Positions 13,303 through 24,489 are shown, counted from the first letter of the stretch. The stretch: DNA of 64,000 bases from Panulirus ornatus (GCF_036320965.1 NC_092258.1:964001-1028000), one strand, 5' to 3'. A program made the numbers and translations. Notes: generated from the letters alone by a model not told the origin.

Positions 13303-14106
13303 ATGGTTGCTCCACACTCCACGGGTCATCTGTATCGATCTCTGGTTCGCGTTCCCAACAGCGGAGCCGACAGAGCAGCCGTTGATGTCATCTTCGACTT
13401 GTCAAGGGTGTCATCCCTGGCAGCTACGGTGTCTGTTTCCCAAACTTTGCCGTCTGCTCTCCAGCATCGGCTTTCCTTTTCTGACCCTGAGAACGCCAAA
13501 GGTCAGGCAACCTCAGTTACTGCTGTTCGACCATGTTCAAGGCTTCATGGGGGTCAGTCAGTCCGGGCTACTGCCTCGAGGCCATCGCCAAGGGATAGTG
13601 CTAGTCAGACAGCCCCAGTTATTGCTTCAAGGCCACGAAGTGTCAGAGGAGGTCAGGCAGCCCCAGCTACTGCATCATCATCGAAGACGGCCACCACCAA
13701 GCCCAACACCTTACCAAGGTGTGGTAAACGCACACATCTTGGAGAGTCTCAACAGGTAAATACGACACCAGCTGAATGTGATCAACCTCCTACCAAAAAG
13801 ACCAAAAGTTTGCGGAAGCTGCCTAGTCAGGACGGCGCCAGGGCCAGCACCGACCACGTAACCCTCCCTCAGAGGAACGCCAGCAGTCAACCCTTATCCG
13901 CAGGTGCTGCACCGGCAATGTTACCTGTTCAGAGCCACTTGCAGCCAGCTGTGGTTATGACTTTACAGCAGCTGCTTCAGGAGCTGAACCTTCTACGATA
14001 CAAGAACCAAGCTTTGAAACAACAGCTTTCCCTGTTCCACATCCTGTTCCGCAACAAGGAAAAACTTACATCTGTAGTAAGGACCTTGGGCATTCAAGTG
14101 CGCTAG
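13303..14106 (+). CDS. Hypothetical low-complexity protein with C-terminal leucine-zipper-like helix (267 aa)
   Basis: Not recognised as a named gene. The ATG at 13303 was chosen because it has a purine at -3 and G at +4; the frame upstream is closed by TAA at 13273-13275. Residues ~1-60 are mixed (VIFDLSRVSSL). Residues ~60-130 hold degenerate repeats around GQA.P.TAS and SQTAPVIASRP, rich in S, A, R and P. Residues ~165-185 contain a basic patch, PPTKKTKSLRKL. The last ~50 residues form a predicted amphipathic helix with seven-residue spacing (LQQLLQELNLLRYKNQALKQ, then LSLFHILF), ending RTLGIQVR. This resembles a bZIP zipper but no adjacent canonical basic region is visible, so a dimeriser or zipper-only regulator is possible. 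GC and codon character stand out from the flanks. Intron signals upstream and an AATAAA at 14937 support a real transcript. Confidence 0.55.
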   Translation: MVAPHSTGHLYRSLVRVPNSGADRAAVDVIFDLSRVSSLAATVSVSQTLPSALQHRLSFSDPENAKGQATSVTAVRPCSRLHGGQSVRATASRPSPRDSASQTAPVIASRPRSVRGGQAAPATASSSKTATTKPNTLPRCGKRTHLGESQQVNTTPAECDQPPTKKTKSLRKLPSQDGARASTDHVTLPQRNASSQPLSAGAAPAMLPVQSHLQPAVVMTLQQLLQELNLLRYKNQALKQQLSLFHILFRNKEKLTSVVRTLGIQVR

Positions 14107-14587
14107 GAATCCTATACAATTGTGCGCGTGGAATAAGCGCGACGACCTCGGTAGGCCAGCGTAGCAAAGCCTCTATTAGGAATTCCGTGTTGATGTGAAA
14201 TTGTGGGCGATATACCCTTAAACCATCGTGGCTGTGTAATACTTATTAGTATTACCTCGTAGGTTGAATTTACAAAAAAATATTGTGATAACTATACCGA
14301 AAATAATTACCGGTATCGGTATGCGAACCATGGTGTTGGCCGTATATGTAAACAGTGAACCATGGACTTTTCTACGGTTTTATGTGTAGACGTGGATCAT
14401 GAATTAGGCCACATCCTCGTATGGATATGTGAACTGTGTGAATTAGACCTTCATAAGGATATTAGTATGCTCACAATTTCATATGGACTTGCGGACCATA
14501 ACTTAAGCCATGGCTTCATATGGACATGTTGATAGTGAATTAGACCTCGACTGCACGTGACCCTTGAAGAGGTTGCAGCTTCATACG

Positions 14588-14589
<2 letters not shown>

Positions 14590-14653
<64 letters not shown>
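14590..14653. repeat. (TA)n microsatellite
   Basis: Perfect TA array within the presumed 3' UTR of the gene at 13303-14106. Confidence 0.95.
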
Positions 14654-14654
<1 letters not shown>

Positions 14655-14936
14655 CAGCTTGTGTATCACCCCTAGATCTGTTCCCAGCCATGGAGGTGGA
14701 TCAAGTACATTAGAGATTCACCTTTTGTAGAGATTTATATTTATTCAATTTTCCTCATTTGTGTGGTGTTACTTGGGTGTATTGTAAAGTTTCATTATGA
14801 AGTATGTATAAGTAAAAGACAAACCTTTGTAATAATTAGATATGATCATGATTCACCTAATAATTAAATATGATCATTATTCATGTAATGATTCAATATG
14901 ATAATTATTCATGTAATAATTAAAGCTTTGGCTGTC

Positions 14937-14942
14937 AATAAA
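14937..14942 (+). terminator. Polyadenylation signal AATAAA
   Basis: Canonical hexamer about 830 nt after the stop codon of the 13303-14106 ORF. A plausible 3' end, but other hexamers could be used. Confidence 0.35.
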
Positions 14943-15060
14943 ACTTCTACCTACTTCTCATTCTCATCTTACATGGAAAACATTTTAAGTGAGCAATGTA
15001 AATATTCTGTTCATGAATTTATACCTCATTATGATAAGTGAAATATACTTTATTAGAATA

Positions 15061-15063
<3 letters not shown>

Positions 15064-15115
<52 letters not shown>
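15064..15115. repeat. (TA)n microsatellite
   Basis: TA array. Confidence 0.95.
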
Positions 15116-15119
<4 letters not shown>

Positions 15120-15356
15120 AAGTTTTCAAATTTGTGTCGTCAAAATCATTTACTAGTGATGGACTGAATCGGACTTTCACACTGTTGTGACCGGGAGTAA
15201 GTGGGTGGAGACGACAGCCACCTTCTGACCTTTGTGTGGGAGATGTGCTTGACTCATTCTCTCACGTCATGTAGTTTCACCGGGCTGCTGAACTGTTCGT
15301 AGGTGGTATGGCTGCTGACTTCAGCTACACAGACGCACTGCCCAGCAGCAGTTAAA

Positions 15357-15454
15357 TTTTCCAAAAGAAGGAACAAAGAAAGGCGCCAAGGGATGATATT
15401 TCCAATTAAGATTCATTCTGTTCTTAACGCTACCTTGCTAACGCGGAAAATGGC

Positions 15455-15458
<4 letters not shown>
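15357..15458 (+). mobile_element. Unit B repeat, 5'-truncated copy
   Basis: Matches the 3' ~100 nt of unit B: TTCCAAAAGAAGGAACA, TTCTTAACGCTACC, then GCTAACGCGGAAAATGGC, passing into (TA)n. The upstream half is absent. Confidence 0.8.

Positions 15459-15538
<80 letters not shown>
15459..15538. repeat. (TA)n microsatellite
   Basis: TA array between unit B and the foldback repeat. Confidence 0.95.
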
Positions 15539-15541
<3 letters not shown>

Positions 15542-15607
15542 AAGGATCACAATTTTGCGCGTGATCAAGATATTCCTATGAGTCCACGGGGAAAATGAAA
15601 CTCGAAA

Positions 15608-15653
15608 AGTTCCCAAGTGCACTTTCGTGTAATAATCACATCATCAGGGGAGA
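15608..15653 (-). ncRNA. Hammerhead-ribozyme-like motif (left arm)
   Basis: On the minus strand: TCCC, then CTGATGA (complement of 15641-15647), unpaired T, GTG-ATTATTA-CAC, GAAA (complement of 15623-15626), AGTGCACT, T at the expected cleavage site, and GGGA. The catalytic core is intact. The one-base bulge after CTGATGA and the 2-bp stem III make activity as a monomer uncertain. Confidence 0.45.
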
Positions 15654-15752
15654 CACAAGAGAGAAATATAACAGTCAGTTGATATACATCGAAGAGACGA
15701 AGCTTCGTCTCTTCAACGTATATGAACTGACTGTTATATTTCTCTCTTGTGT

Positions 15753-15797
15753 CTCCCCTGATGATGTGATTATTACACGAAAGTGCACTTGGGAACT
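15753..15797 (+). ncRNA. Hammerhead-ribozyme-like motif (right arm)
   Basis: Mirror copy: CTGATGA at 15758-15764, GTG/CAC stem II, GAAA at 15779-15782, AGTGCACT stem III, GGGA at 15791-15794 pairing with TCCC at 15754-15757. Order of elements fits a type I hammerhead. Confidence 0.45.
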
Positions 15798-15829
15798 TTT
15801 CGTGTTTCACTTTCCCTGTGGACTCATAG

Positions 15830-15832
<3 letters not shown>

Positions 15833-15907
<75 letters not shown>
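15833..15907. repeat. (TA)n microsatellite
   Basis: TA array directly abutting the right end of the foldback repeat. Confidence 0.95.
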
Positions 15908-15909
<2 letters not shown>

Positions 15910-18900
15910 CTGTTGGACCATATCAAATATTCATGGTACCCCAGTCACACGCTATGTGAATGAGACGCAGATGAGCCACTGTCATATGGTCGTTGCTCAA
16001 CTGTTAAGTCGTCAGTACTGGTTCACCCAGAACACTAGTTCTGGAAGAGAATTATTTATACTTGTGCAGTGAAGTTATGTATTGCGCAAGTTGATGGCGT
16101 GAAAGAATATTGACGTATTTGGATAATATCAGAAAATTAGGATATTGTCAGGAAGTTTGTAGTGTTTCAACGAGAGGTTAGGTTCACTAACAAACGGTAT
16201 GACAGGCACAAGGTAAACATCACCAAGATGAAATATCATGGTACATGATGTTAAGTAATCCCCACAGTAGATTCTGAGGAGGGTGAACAAAAGAAGAGAG
16301 CCTAAAGAAATTGAGCCCGTGTGGTTTTCGTGGCAGACTAGGAAATTACTATTCAGTAAAATGATTCGTGAAGAAGACTGATTTGCGTTGTTGCTAATTG
16401 TTTACTCCAGCAAATCTAGCCATACGAGATTAGAGGACAAAGAACCTGGACACAAGGAGACTTAGAAATGGACGAGTGACTTCACTAAGCTCACACGGAT
16501 GATGAGGCAACCTTTCTTTAAGTCTCACATGATCAAGAACTTGTGTCAAATATCCTGAGACTTAGGCCTACGATCCCTGGAAGCAGTTGTAAAATGTACA
16601 GTACATATTGCCGAGGAGCACCTGAGTACAGTGGAGATTCTATTTTCATCATAATTAAGTAATCATTATTCACAAATTTTCAACAAATACCTGATGATTT
16701 GAACTGTATTTCCGGGCACGTACATACTGGAAGGTAAACAACCCTTCCCTGTATTTAACTAATGAAACAATAAATATCAAAGACAAAACAGGCTGGGGCG
16801 AAGATGCGTCAGTCCATTGCGCGAGGATTGGTGGGATGACATTGTGCAAGCATCATGCATGTGTTGTAAGTCTTCAGGTCGGCGCCAAATGCGTCAGCTG
16901 ACTTTTCATGAGTGAAGGGTTAGCATGGCAAGTGGTGGTGGATGCTGGGTGACTGTACTTCAGCGAGCAATTTCTGACCCAAATTGCTAATCAGTTTTTT
17001 GATAATAGAGGTTGTTAAAAGAATTAGATACATTACTTGAAATGTAAACGTACATGCGAGTACCAAGTGATCATCAGTCTTTAAAAAACGAGTTCAGGGG
17101 AGCCCCATAGAAGGATGCCCTAGGGTAGGACTACTGAAATATTCAGATATATGTCATATATGAAGTTGAAAAGCAGTAGTTTAACCAAATCTCAGCTATG
17201 TGGGTTCTGGGTACTACCAATATCAATAGAGAGAAGTTCTCTGGCATACGATACGTTCGTCCCTTTCCTGGTTCTCGGTGGGAAACGTTCTGGGCAATCG
17301 TCTGTGATAAATGACTTGCAAACTTTCTATGTTACTGGGACCATAACATGTTTGAGGAAATTGTTGTGGTAAGTAAACATAATTAGTTCTTTGAGCCAAA
17401 CTGGAGGCAGGGAAAAGGGATGAATAGAGAAATTTGAAAGATCAGAACGAAAAGGTAATACAAGTGGGTCTAGTAAGTGGGCCGTTCACCTATTTATTTG
17501 AAGACTTATTGCATAACCTTTTCACATGGTTGCTTATTTAGGCCATAGACCTATCGACTACTGGTGTCATTAAATCTGTCACTATTAACGTATAACCAAC
17601 AGTTCAACTATTCTGAGTTCGTACGTACTCCAGTCACATGCAGTAAATGGGCGGTACCCTTTTAGTAGCTGGAAATAAAAACACGAAACACCCTCCTGAT
17701 TGTGAGGAAAAATTTTGGGAGTTAAAAAATTTTGGAGGTGTTTGTTGGAAGGTTCTAGAGCATGCAAGAAGGAAGAGAAAACCAAGAAAAGAAAGGGAAA
17801 GGGGACGGTATTAAGTTCTGGAACATGCCAGGTACATTGCTTGTTTTTCTCTGCGGCACACTTGTAGTCGGCAGAAAGTACGACCATCTTCATGACTGGT
17901 GATGATGTCGAAAGTGTAATGAAGAATCATGCTACTTAAACTCTGAGCGTGTCTACGAAAGGTGATTGAAGCTACTGGTAGTTAGACGAAACTTGCAATG
18001 ACACCCCGAACCTTAGTATAACTTGACAAGATTGCTAAAAAAATATTTTGGATGGTGTTACCGTCCATCCCATAGCATCACTATGGTTTCTTTAAGCAGT
18101 GAGACTTTACACTGAACACAGTCTTACAGATCATAAGAACAATTCGATTCTTCTCATATCACCATTAAATAAAATTCAACCATATTCATAAGTGAAGGAG
18201 ATCAGGCTGGATAACATGCCGTGCAGTGGTAATCTTACAACTCACCAAAATATTCATCCTTCACTTTAGGTCTTGTGATTGCGTAAACCTGAGTATATGA
18301 ATTTGCACATACGTAAAGCAGAATCATGGAATGTATACAAGTTTAAGAGCCAGAACAATACGGATGTAACTCTCCCTCGGTAACAAGTAAATGATAATCT
18401 CACAGGTACACTTACACTGTCTTCTGAGAATGATAAATAAGAATGGATAGTCCGTTCTACGAGCCCTTTATGCACATGACTGAGTTCCATTTTGCAGATT
18501 TTTCATGTATATAAGCACATGTAAAAAAGTTTTACAAACGTTTTCATAACATTTACAAAGTAATAAGCAATTCTACAATCAAAGTCTAGATAATGTTTTC
18601 GTTGGATCAAACAGGCTATGAGACCTGAAGATGAATATAAAGCTTGCTATCAGTATGCAAGAAATCAACAACGAAATGTGATTCAGGAGACAGGGTTAAC
18701 GTTTTAGATAAGATAAAATGTTCCAGTGTTTGCGAAGGAGCCATGGGAAATGGGTAGTCCCCCATGCAACGTTATCATTTTCTATGAAGCTGTTCGTTTA
18801 TCTCACAGGCAATATAGGGGATTCCCATGTAACTCAGGATGTTTATGAAACGTGGGAGGTTTCCTCACCATACAGACTGTGAACACTGACCTCCTTGAAC

Positions 18901-21002
18901 TTAATCCCTATGTCCGGAGTTGATCACGCAGAAAGTAATGTTCGGTAAATGTTTAGAAAATTGTGTATTGTCGATCAGGGTCAATGACAAGACCACGCCC
19001 TCCCTAATTATTGTTGGCACTGATACAAGCTCATCAACTTTTACCCCTCAGGAAAACAGTCAAGTTTCGCCCCTGTACTGGTCGTTAGACGGTGGATTTC
19101 AACCTTCTCATACTGATCACGAATGATTGATAATGGAGCAATTGAGTTCATCCCAGGACCTAGAACTCTCTTCCTCTCCCTCACTTTTCCTTTCTCTTCC
19201 TTCCTTACCTCACTCCAGGAATCTCTCCAACAAAGTTAATTCCTGGATTTTTCTTGATCAGCTTCAGAAACATCTTAAGCATTAACGAAGCAATCGATTG
19301 AAATTAAAGAGTTGGTAAAGTATTAGTTTACATGTTAGTGATTAGATAACGAACAAAAAGCAATCGAATCGGCAGATAAAGATTTGCACTGTGTACCAAT
19401 AAAGCTTCAATTGTTTCATGATTTTTAGTTTTTGTAAGCAACGTAAGTGTTAGGTTGTGAAATAATCTTGAATAACAGGATACAAGTTTCTGAGCGTTGT
19501 TCCGGTCAGTAGGATGGCCGACGTCTAGTATATGCAGGAATAAAGCACTGAGTTCTTGACTAACCCAACAAACTGTCAATAGTGTCATAGAAAGTATGTC
19601 GACGTCGCGTGTCGTTTCCCGGGCTGTCATAAAGGAAGATCTAGCGAGACTTTCATCACAAAGTCAGATGGCTAAGAACGTTTCTCGAAGCAATGCAACT
19701 ACGGAAAAACTTCTTAGGTCTCACATGACCGTTTCAGTGGGAAATTGCGACAGTCAACACATATACGTATTTCAAGGTAACTTGAAAGTGTAGTTAAACA
19801 ACTAAATCATATTCTATGTATATCCTTTAACGAAATCCAAATAGAGACAGTTATAACAAATGTAGAATATGTATAGATATGACAGATGTACAATAGGCAG
19901 GTATAACAGATTTTGAATGGAATGCCATTACATATAACAATGGCAGTAAGTGGATGATGATGTTAATGATATGATTACGTTGTATTTCATACATAAAATT
20001 CTTATCAGCAGACCACACTCTAACAAAATAAGCAATATAAGATCTCTACGTGGCACTAAACATTATATCATTTCTACCATACAAACTATTAGTTACTCTT
20101 AGTATGATGCAATACGTATAATTCTTTTTCTCAAACCAGTACATTTCTTGCAGTAAAAAAAAAATTGGTACATATTATAACCAGTTTATCAGTAAGACGA
20201 TGACTAAGTGTCATATATAGACTGCATTTGACTAGATATTTGCATCATGATATATTACACTAACAAAACTATCTATAATTTCGAAGAATTTCGTTTTGTA
20301 AAGAAGTTACTATGATTTTCTATACCATTATTGAAGCAACAAAACTCTAACATTGGAGAGTACATAAATTTCCCCAATTCCAAAAAATGATACTAAATAT
20401 GATCCATAGATGACGTAAATATTGAAGTATCTGGCAAATCTCGTCGCAGTTTTCTCATCGTATGTCATTAAGTTTCTCATCCTTTCTAATAGTTTTAATA
20501 TCGACTTTGGAAGCAGGTGAGAGTGTGAGTGGTACCCTGCTAGGTAGACAACGGTGGCTTGTATTTAGTGAGGCACGGGGTTTACGTGTAGTTGCTGCAC
20601 AGTTAATGTATAGTTTGTGATTCCACGGAGTCAGTGTGTGCTAAAGCCCAGTGAGTGATCGTAAGTTGATACTATAATTTGATTTGGTGTCTTGTAATCT
20701 AGTATGAGGTCGGTAATGCGTATAATGTTTTTCATAGTATTGTCTCACTGGGGATGTTTCTCAAACTAAAGCTTTTGCGCCATCTCTTCATTTTAGGGCC
20801 GCTTGGCTTGAAACCCAGTTGGAATACGCCAGTGATTTGAGATATTGTTTCTTTTCTGAATTTAGTTTGTTCAAAAGATTTTATTAGGCAAAAGATCAAC
20901 CAACCCCAAAACTTATATTTTGGCTGCCCTCCCGTACAGTCTCAGTCCATGAAGCCAAAACTGCTTATAGATACCAGACTAAGAATCAAATTCAGTATTG
21001 GA
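15908..21002. other. Intergenic; no gene supported
   Basis: About 5 kb of AT-rich sequence with short ORFs of no recognisable character. A CAGGTGAGAGTGTGAG donor-like site lies near 20516, but no convincing exon precedes it. Confidence 0.55.
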
Positions 21003-21155
21003 ACTTTGTATGTTGCAACGTATGATACAGCATGTTGCACTGTATAATACCGTATGGTGCAACGTATGGTACGGTATGTTGCAAGATATTGTACGGTTTG
21101 TTGCAACGTATGAAATACTTTGTTTCAAAGTAGTATTGTGCGGTATGTTGCAATG
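21003..21155. repeat. Degenerate ~26-bp tandem repeat (TGTTGCAACGTATG...)
   Basis: At least five imperfect copies of a unit around ATGTTGCAACGTATGGTACG. Both strands stay open, which gives spurious short ORFs. Confidence 0.7.
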
Positions 21156-21611
21156 TTTTCCCATCGTTTTCTTTACATGCTGAAAGGGTAAGATTGTCTT
21201 ACTTCAGGGTTCGGTTTCAGACCTCTAAAACAAACCATCTGACTTCTCTAGTTGAGAACGAGCGAGGGTTAGATGGTATGGTATGGTAATATATTTACTA
21301 GTAACCATAACTCCACTTGGTACAATAAGGGTTTGGTCTGGGACACAAACTGGTTGTTAACAATTACTCTCGTGAAGCTTCGAATCACTGTCTCATGGAT
21401 CTTCTCATTAATACCCAGTGAAACCTCGACCTCCATACAGTCCAGATGAACAACAAATCACTAATCTTTAACTCTGTGAATCACAGAGCAGCAAGGACTT
21501 GAATATTCAAGAACCAAAGTTCACGCGAGTGTGGCTTCATTATCATAAGTCGAGGCCCGCAACTGCCTTGTACCATCACTTTACGCCTGGTTCTGTCATT
21601 AGGAGATTGAT

Positions 21612-21613
21612 TA
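21612..21613. other. TA target-site duplication, left
   Basis: TA directly before the left terminal inverted repeat, matched by TA at 24645-24646, as expected of Tc1/mariner-type insertion. Confidence 0.75.
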
Positions 21614-21766
21614 CGTTTCAGCGGCGGACAAACGCTGTTTTCCGCAAATATCTCGTAAACGATTCATTGTATCATTATGATATTTCAGCACACTATCTTG
21701 ACACCCGGGCTAAGTGTATGGCTGATATACCACATTGCTATGTGTTATGTGAGGAGTTTACTCGTG
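21614..21766 (+). repeat. Left terminal inverted repeat of the DNA transposon
   Basis: Aligns to the reverse complement of 24490-24644 with scattered substitutions and a few 1-nt indels. Conserved blocks include GCGGACAAACGCTG, ATGATATTTCAGCACACTA, ACACCCGGGC and GAGGAGTTTAC. Confidence 0.88.
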
Positions 21767-21818
21767 AAAAAAACTACAAAGCCGAGTAGTCATATTGACG
21801 CTTTCGAAGGAAAGTGTG

Positions 21819-21900
21819 CCCCCCCCCCAACACCCTCCCTATTCCCCCCCTTCTCGCCCTCATTATCCCTCCTCTTCTTCCCCTAACTCCTCCTCACCCA
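21819..21900. repeat. C-rich low-complexity tract
   Basis: CCCCCCCCCC and CCCTCCC blocks just inside the left TIR, mirrored by G-rich sequence at 24363-24425. Probably a continuation of the inverted repeat. Confidence 0.6.
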
Positions 21901-22328
21901 GCCTTGTGTCCCTCCCTATTTTTCCATAACTTTAGTATATAATTATAATAGAATGTTATGTAGGTGTGTATGTACAGGTATGATTATTAACTAACAGTAT
22001 GGTATAATTCCAAAGACGCAAGACGTATTTCACGTTGATGATTCCTGTACAACAGCATATTTACATGTAGTTTGTAGAAGGTCGATTTTAGAGTCCTAAT
22101 GGTCAACCAAGTGAACACGATGTACTGCTATTACCTGTGGTCTGGACCTTCTAGGAAATTTTAGTTTTTATTAGTACATACTGTGTACCTATCCATCATA
22201 AACTGTTAACCTGGGCCAGTTAATATACTGTCAGTTTGTTGACTGGTCTCTTTCATATCTATATGATCACGAAATTATAATCTGCATATATTTTCGCCCT
22301 CTATACATATATATATTATGCTTGTCAT

Positions 22329-22331
<3 letters not shown>

Positions 22332-22388
<57 letters not shown>
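22332..22388. repeat. (TA)n microsatellite inside the transposon
   Basis: Perfect TA array 40 nt downstream of the transposase stop codon, within the element. Confidence 0.95.
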
Positions 22389-22391
<3 letters not shown>

Positions 22392-22428
22392 ACTGTAGGA
22401 ATAGAATGATAACATGAGAAAACCAAAT

Positions 22429-23616
22429 TTATTCGTAATCACTATCAAAGAAAACGTCATCGTCTTCATCATCACTGGCGATGTTAATAATAACGGGTTC
22501 GACTCCCTCGTGTATGTTGTCAGTCCTCCCGTATTCTTCTTCAAATTTACGGGAGTGCTGAACAGCTCCCGCCCACACGTCCTTGTGTACCAATTGCCTG
22601 GCTTCTTCCAATCTTGCCTTTAGGTCCGTCCGGGTAAACCGCTGGAGTGTGGAGCGCACATGACGCTTCATAAATCCCCATACTTGCTCGATGACGTTGA
22701 GCTTGGGGTGGCCAAGTGGCAACCGTATGACCTGGTGGCCCCACATACGGATGGTGTTGTCGATCTTATACTGGGGCTGTGGACGGTTCTGCTGGCAGAG
22801 GACCAGCAGCTCAGGGCGAGTGGCAGCAGGTGGAATGGAAATCTTGCGCTGCTCCAGCCACCTGATGAGGTCCGCCTTCCTGGTGGCTGTGGTAGGGCAT
22901 CTACTCTCCTTCGTCAGCTGGCTGTGGTATGGTGCATTGTCTAGCACAAGTACCGATGGCTCTGGCAGTGACGGAAGGAGCTGCGTTGTTAGCCATCGCA
23001 GGAACAGTTCGGCATTCATTTCTCCATGATAATCACCCTGGTTGGTCTTGGCTGGGTAGCACAGGTATGAGCAGTCAACAAAGCCTTCGTCCGTGCCATC
23101 TGCGATCACTACAAATCGCTTCCCTTCACCAGGTGTTACCTGACGACTGTACGTGGTGTTGCTTGGAGCCTGTGTGGTATCTACCCACTCCCTACTGTGG
23201 CCCATTCTGGTGGTAAACCACGTCTCATCCACATATACCACCTTCCTTCCCTCCTCTCGGTGGCGCTGTAGAGCCCGGAGAGCGTTAATCCGACGACACA
23301 CAACTTCCAGCGATTCCCTCCTTACGTACATCTTTCGCTGTGACAGTCTGTATTGAAATCCCACGGTGTGCAGGATCCGCCAAACTGTTGTGTCAGAGGT
23401 ATCCTCCGGGAGGATACCATGTGTTTTCAGGTCGGCTGATATAACTCTCAGTGGTGAATATTGTTTTTCCGAAAACTTCTTGTGGATGTGGCGCCGTATT
23501 GCATCGACAGTAAAGTTATCACAAACAGCCGTTGTAGGTGGTGGTGGTGCCGGTGTGGAAGGGGAGGCTGTGGTGGTGGCGGTGTTGACTATGACCCTCA
23601 CTTTTGACTCGGTCAT
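22429..23616 (-). CDS. DDE transposase, IS630/Tc1/mariner superfamily, DD83E (395 aa)
   Basis: Cuts and rejoins DNA at the element ends in the nucleus. Numbering from the ATG at 23616: residues ~1-30 are a T/P/A-rich leader. Residues ~35-90 contain a winged-helix-like DNA-binding segment (SPLRVISADLKTHGILPED, TVWRILHTVGFQYR). The RNase-H-type core has D130 in VVYVDETWF, D226 in VLVLDNAPYHS and E310 in LGHPKLNVIEQVWG. The D226-E310 gap is 83 residues, far longer than the 34 of Tc1 or mariner, because of an insert (~256-283: RKADLIRWLEQRKIS, TRPELLVL) resembling a SAP helix-extended-helix. The C-terminus is acidic (ASDDEDDDVFF). No internal stop. The stop overlaps an AATAAA signal (GAATAAAT). 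The frame stays open upstream to 23796, and a splice acceptor lies at 23648-23650, so a 5' exon carrying the first HTH may exist. The spacing is close to the DD82E group I know as Sailor; placement there is tentative. Confidence 0.85.
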   Translation of the reverse strand: MTESKVRVIVNTATTTASPSTPAPPPPTTAVCDNFTVDAIRRHIHKKFSEKQYSPLRVISADLKTHGILPEDTSDTTVWRILHTVGFQYRLSQRKMYVRRESLEVVCRRINALRALQRHREEGRKVVYVDETWFTTRMGHSREWVDTTQAPSNTTYSRQVTPGEGKRFVVIADGTDEGFVDCSYLCYPAKTNQGDYHGEMNAELFLRWLTTQLLPSLPEPSVLVLDNAPYHSQLTKESRCPTTATRKADLIRWLEQRKISIPPAATRPELLVLCQQNRPQPQYKIDNTIRMWGHQVIRLPLGHPKLNVIEQVWGFMKRHVRSTLQRFTRTDLKARLEEARQLVHKDVWAGAVQHSRKFEEEYGRTDNIHEGVEPVIINIASDDEDDDVFFDSDYE

Positions 23617-23647
23617 GACCACGATGTGCGCAACTCGCTCGTAAGGC

Positions 23648-23968
23648 CTGTGTGCATAAAGAATAATGTTATGTAACACATTTCGTCTCACCTCACTATG
23701 ATGATTAATATGACATCGCGACACAGTACAGTCTGCCTTACTTTCATATTTCATATGTATATAAATGTAATAATGTATGTTCAAACCAGAATACATTGTC
23801 TACGCACCTATTCAAACTTATGTACGTTCTACCGCGAGTGCAACACGAAGACCAAACGTTGTCCTGCATCCACGGGGGCAGAAGGACAACATTGTTGGTG
23901 ATGATGATGATGACCGCGCGCGCCTCGGTGGTCGCTAGAGTTGTAGCCTCGGGATGGGGGTACCCCAT
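23648..23968 (-). other. Possible 5' exon and intron of the transposase gene
   Basis: On the minus strand an acceptor TTCTTTATGCACACAG ends at 23648, and 3' of it the frame runs PYERVAHIVVMTESKV into the transposase. A potential donor AATAG|GTGCGT near 23806 ends an open frame from an ATG at 23968, and phase matches (AG plus G gives Arg). The upstream peptide (RGRTYISLNR) is not recognisably HTH. Speculative. Confidence 0.25.
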
Positions 23969-24489
23969 ACCTCAGAGAGGGGGAGGGGATATGGGCGACT
24001 GTGGATATTATATTAAGGCATATATTTCTTATTTAAAAACGTAAAGAACACATGAAGTAACCATAAACGATTTCATTTGGTTATCCAAAACCAAAACTGA
24101 CTTCATCCTTCTGGTCGCCGTCGACACGTCGGTTATTAACAACGGGATTACCTGTTGCTTTCATGGTCGTTTGACGCACTCTAGTTTTCACGTCCACACA
24201 CAATAACTGTATTACATATTATTGCTAATGTATGATACGTATATACATACTGTTATAACTATTATTTATGTACGTAATTAGAATACAACAAAATCAAATA
24301 TAGACAATGGATGGTGTAAATATTGGGATGAAGACGGAAACGGGGAGGGAGATACTGCGATATTTGGGGGGGGGGGGGGTTAGTGGTCTGGGGATGTTCG
24401 AGGTGTTGAGGGAGGGTTAGACGAGTACCCCCACACTCGTCCGATTCTCTATAACGCCTTCGATATGATGACTGGCATAGGCTTAATAT

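Larger units (their letters stand above)
15539..15832. mobile_element. Foldback (palindromic) repeat C with two hammerhead-like cores
   Basis: Two ~132-bp arms (about 15571-15702 and 15703-15834) are near-perfect reverse complements around a perfect 24-bp palindrome at 15691-15714 (GAAGAGACGAAG and its complement). Each arm alone matches the single copies at 54581-54728 and 63382-63497, so this is two copies joined head-to-head. Each arm holds CTGATGA, a GTG/CAC stem with ATTATTA loop, GAAA, then the palindrome AGTGCACT and GGGA pairing with an upstream TCCC. This is the layout of a type I hammerhead ribozyme with very short stem III. Such ribozymes are known from Penelope-like retroelements; that assignment is inference. 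Confidence 0.7.

Noticed and set aside
13125..13759. Alternative plus frames over the 13.3-kb gene
   Set aside because: The 13303-14106 frame is longer, has the best start context and the zipper-like C-terminus; the others show no consistent domain.
22660..23356. Plus-strand ORFs opposite the transposase
   Set aside because: Antisense shadows of a frame with intact catalytic residues.
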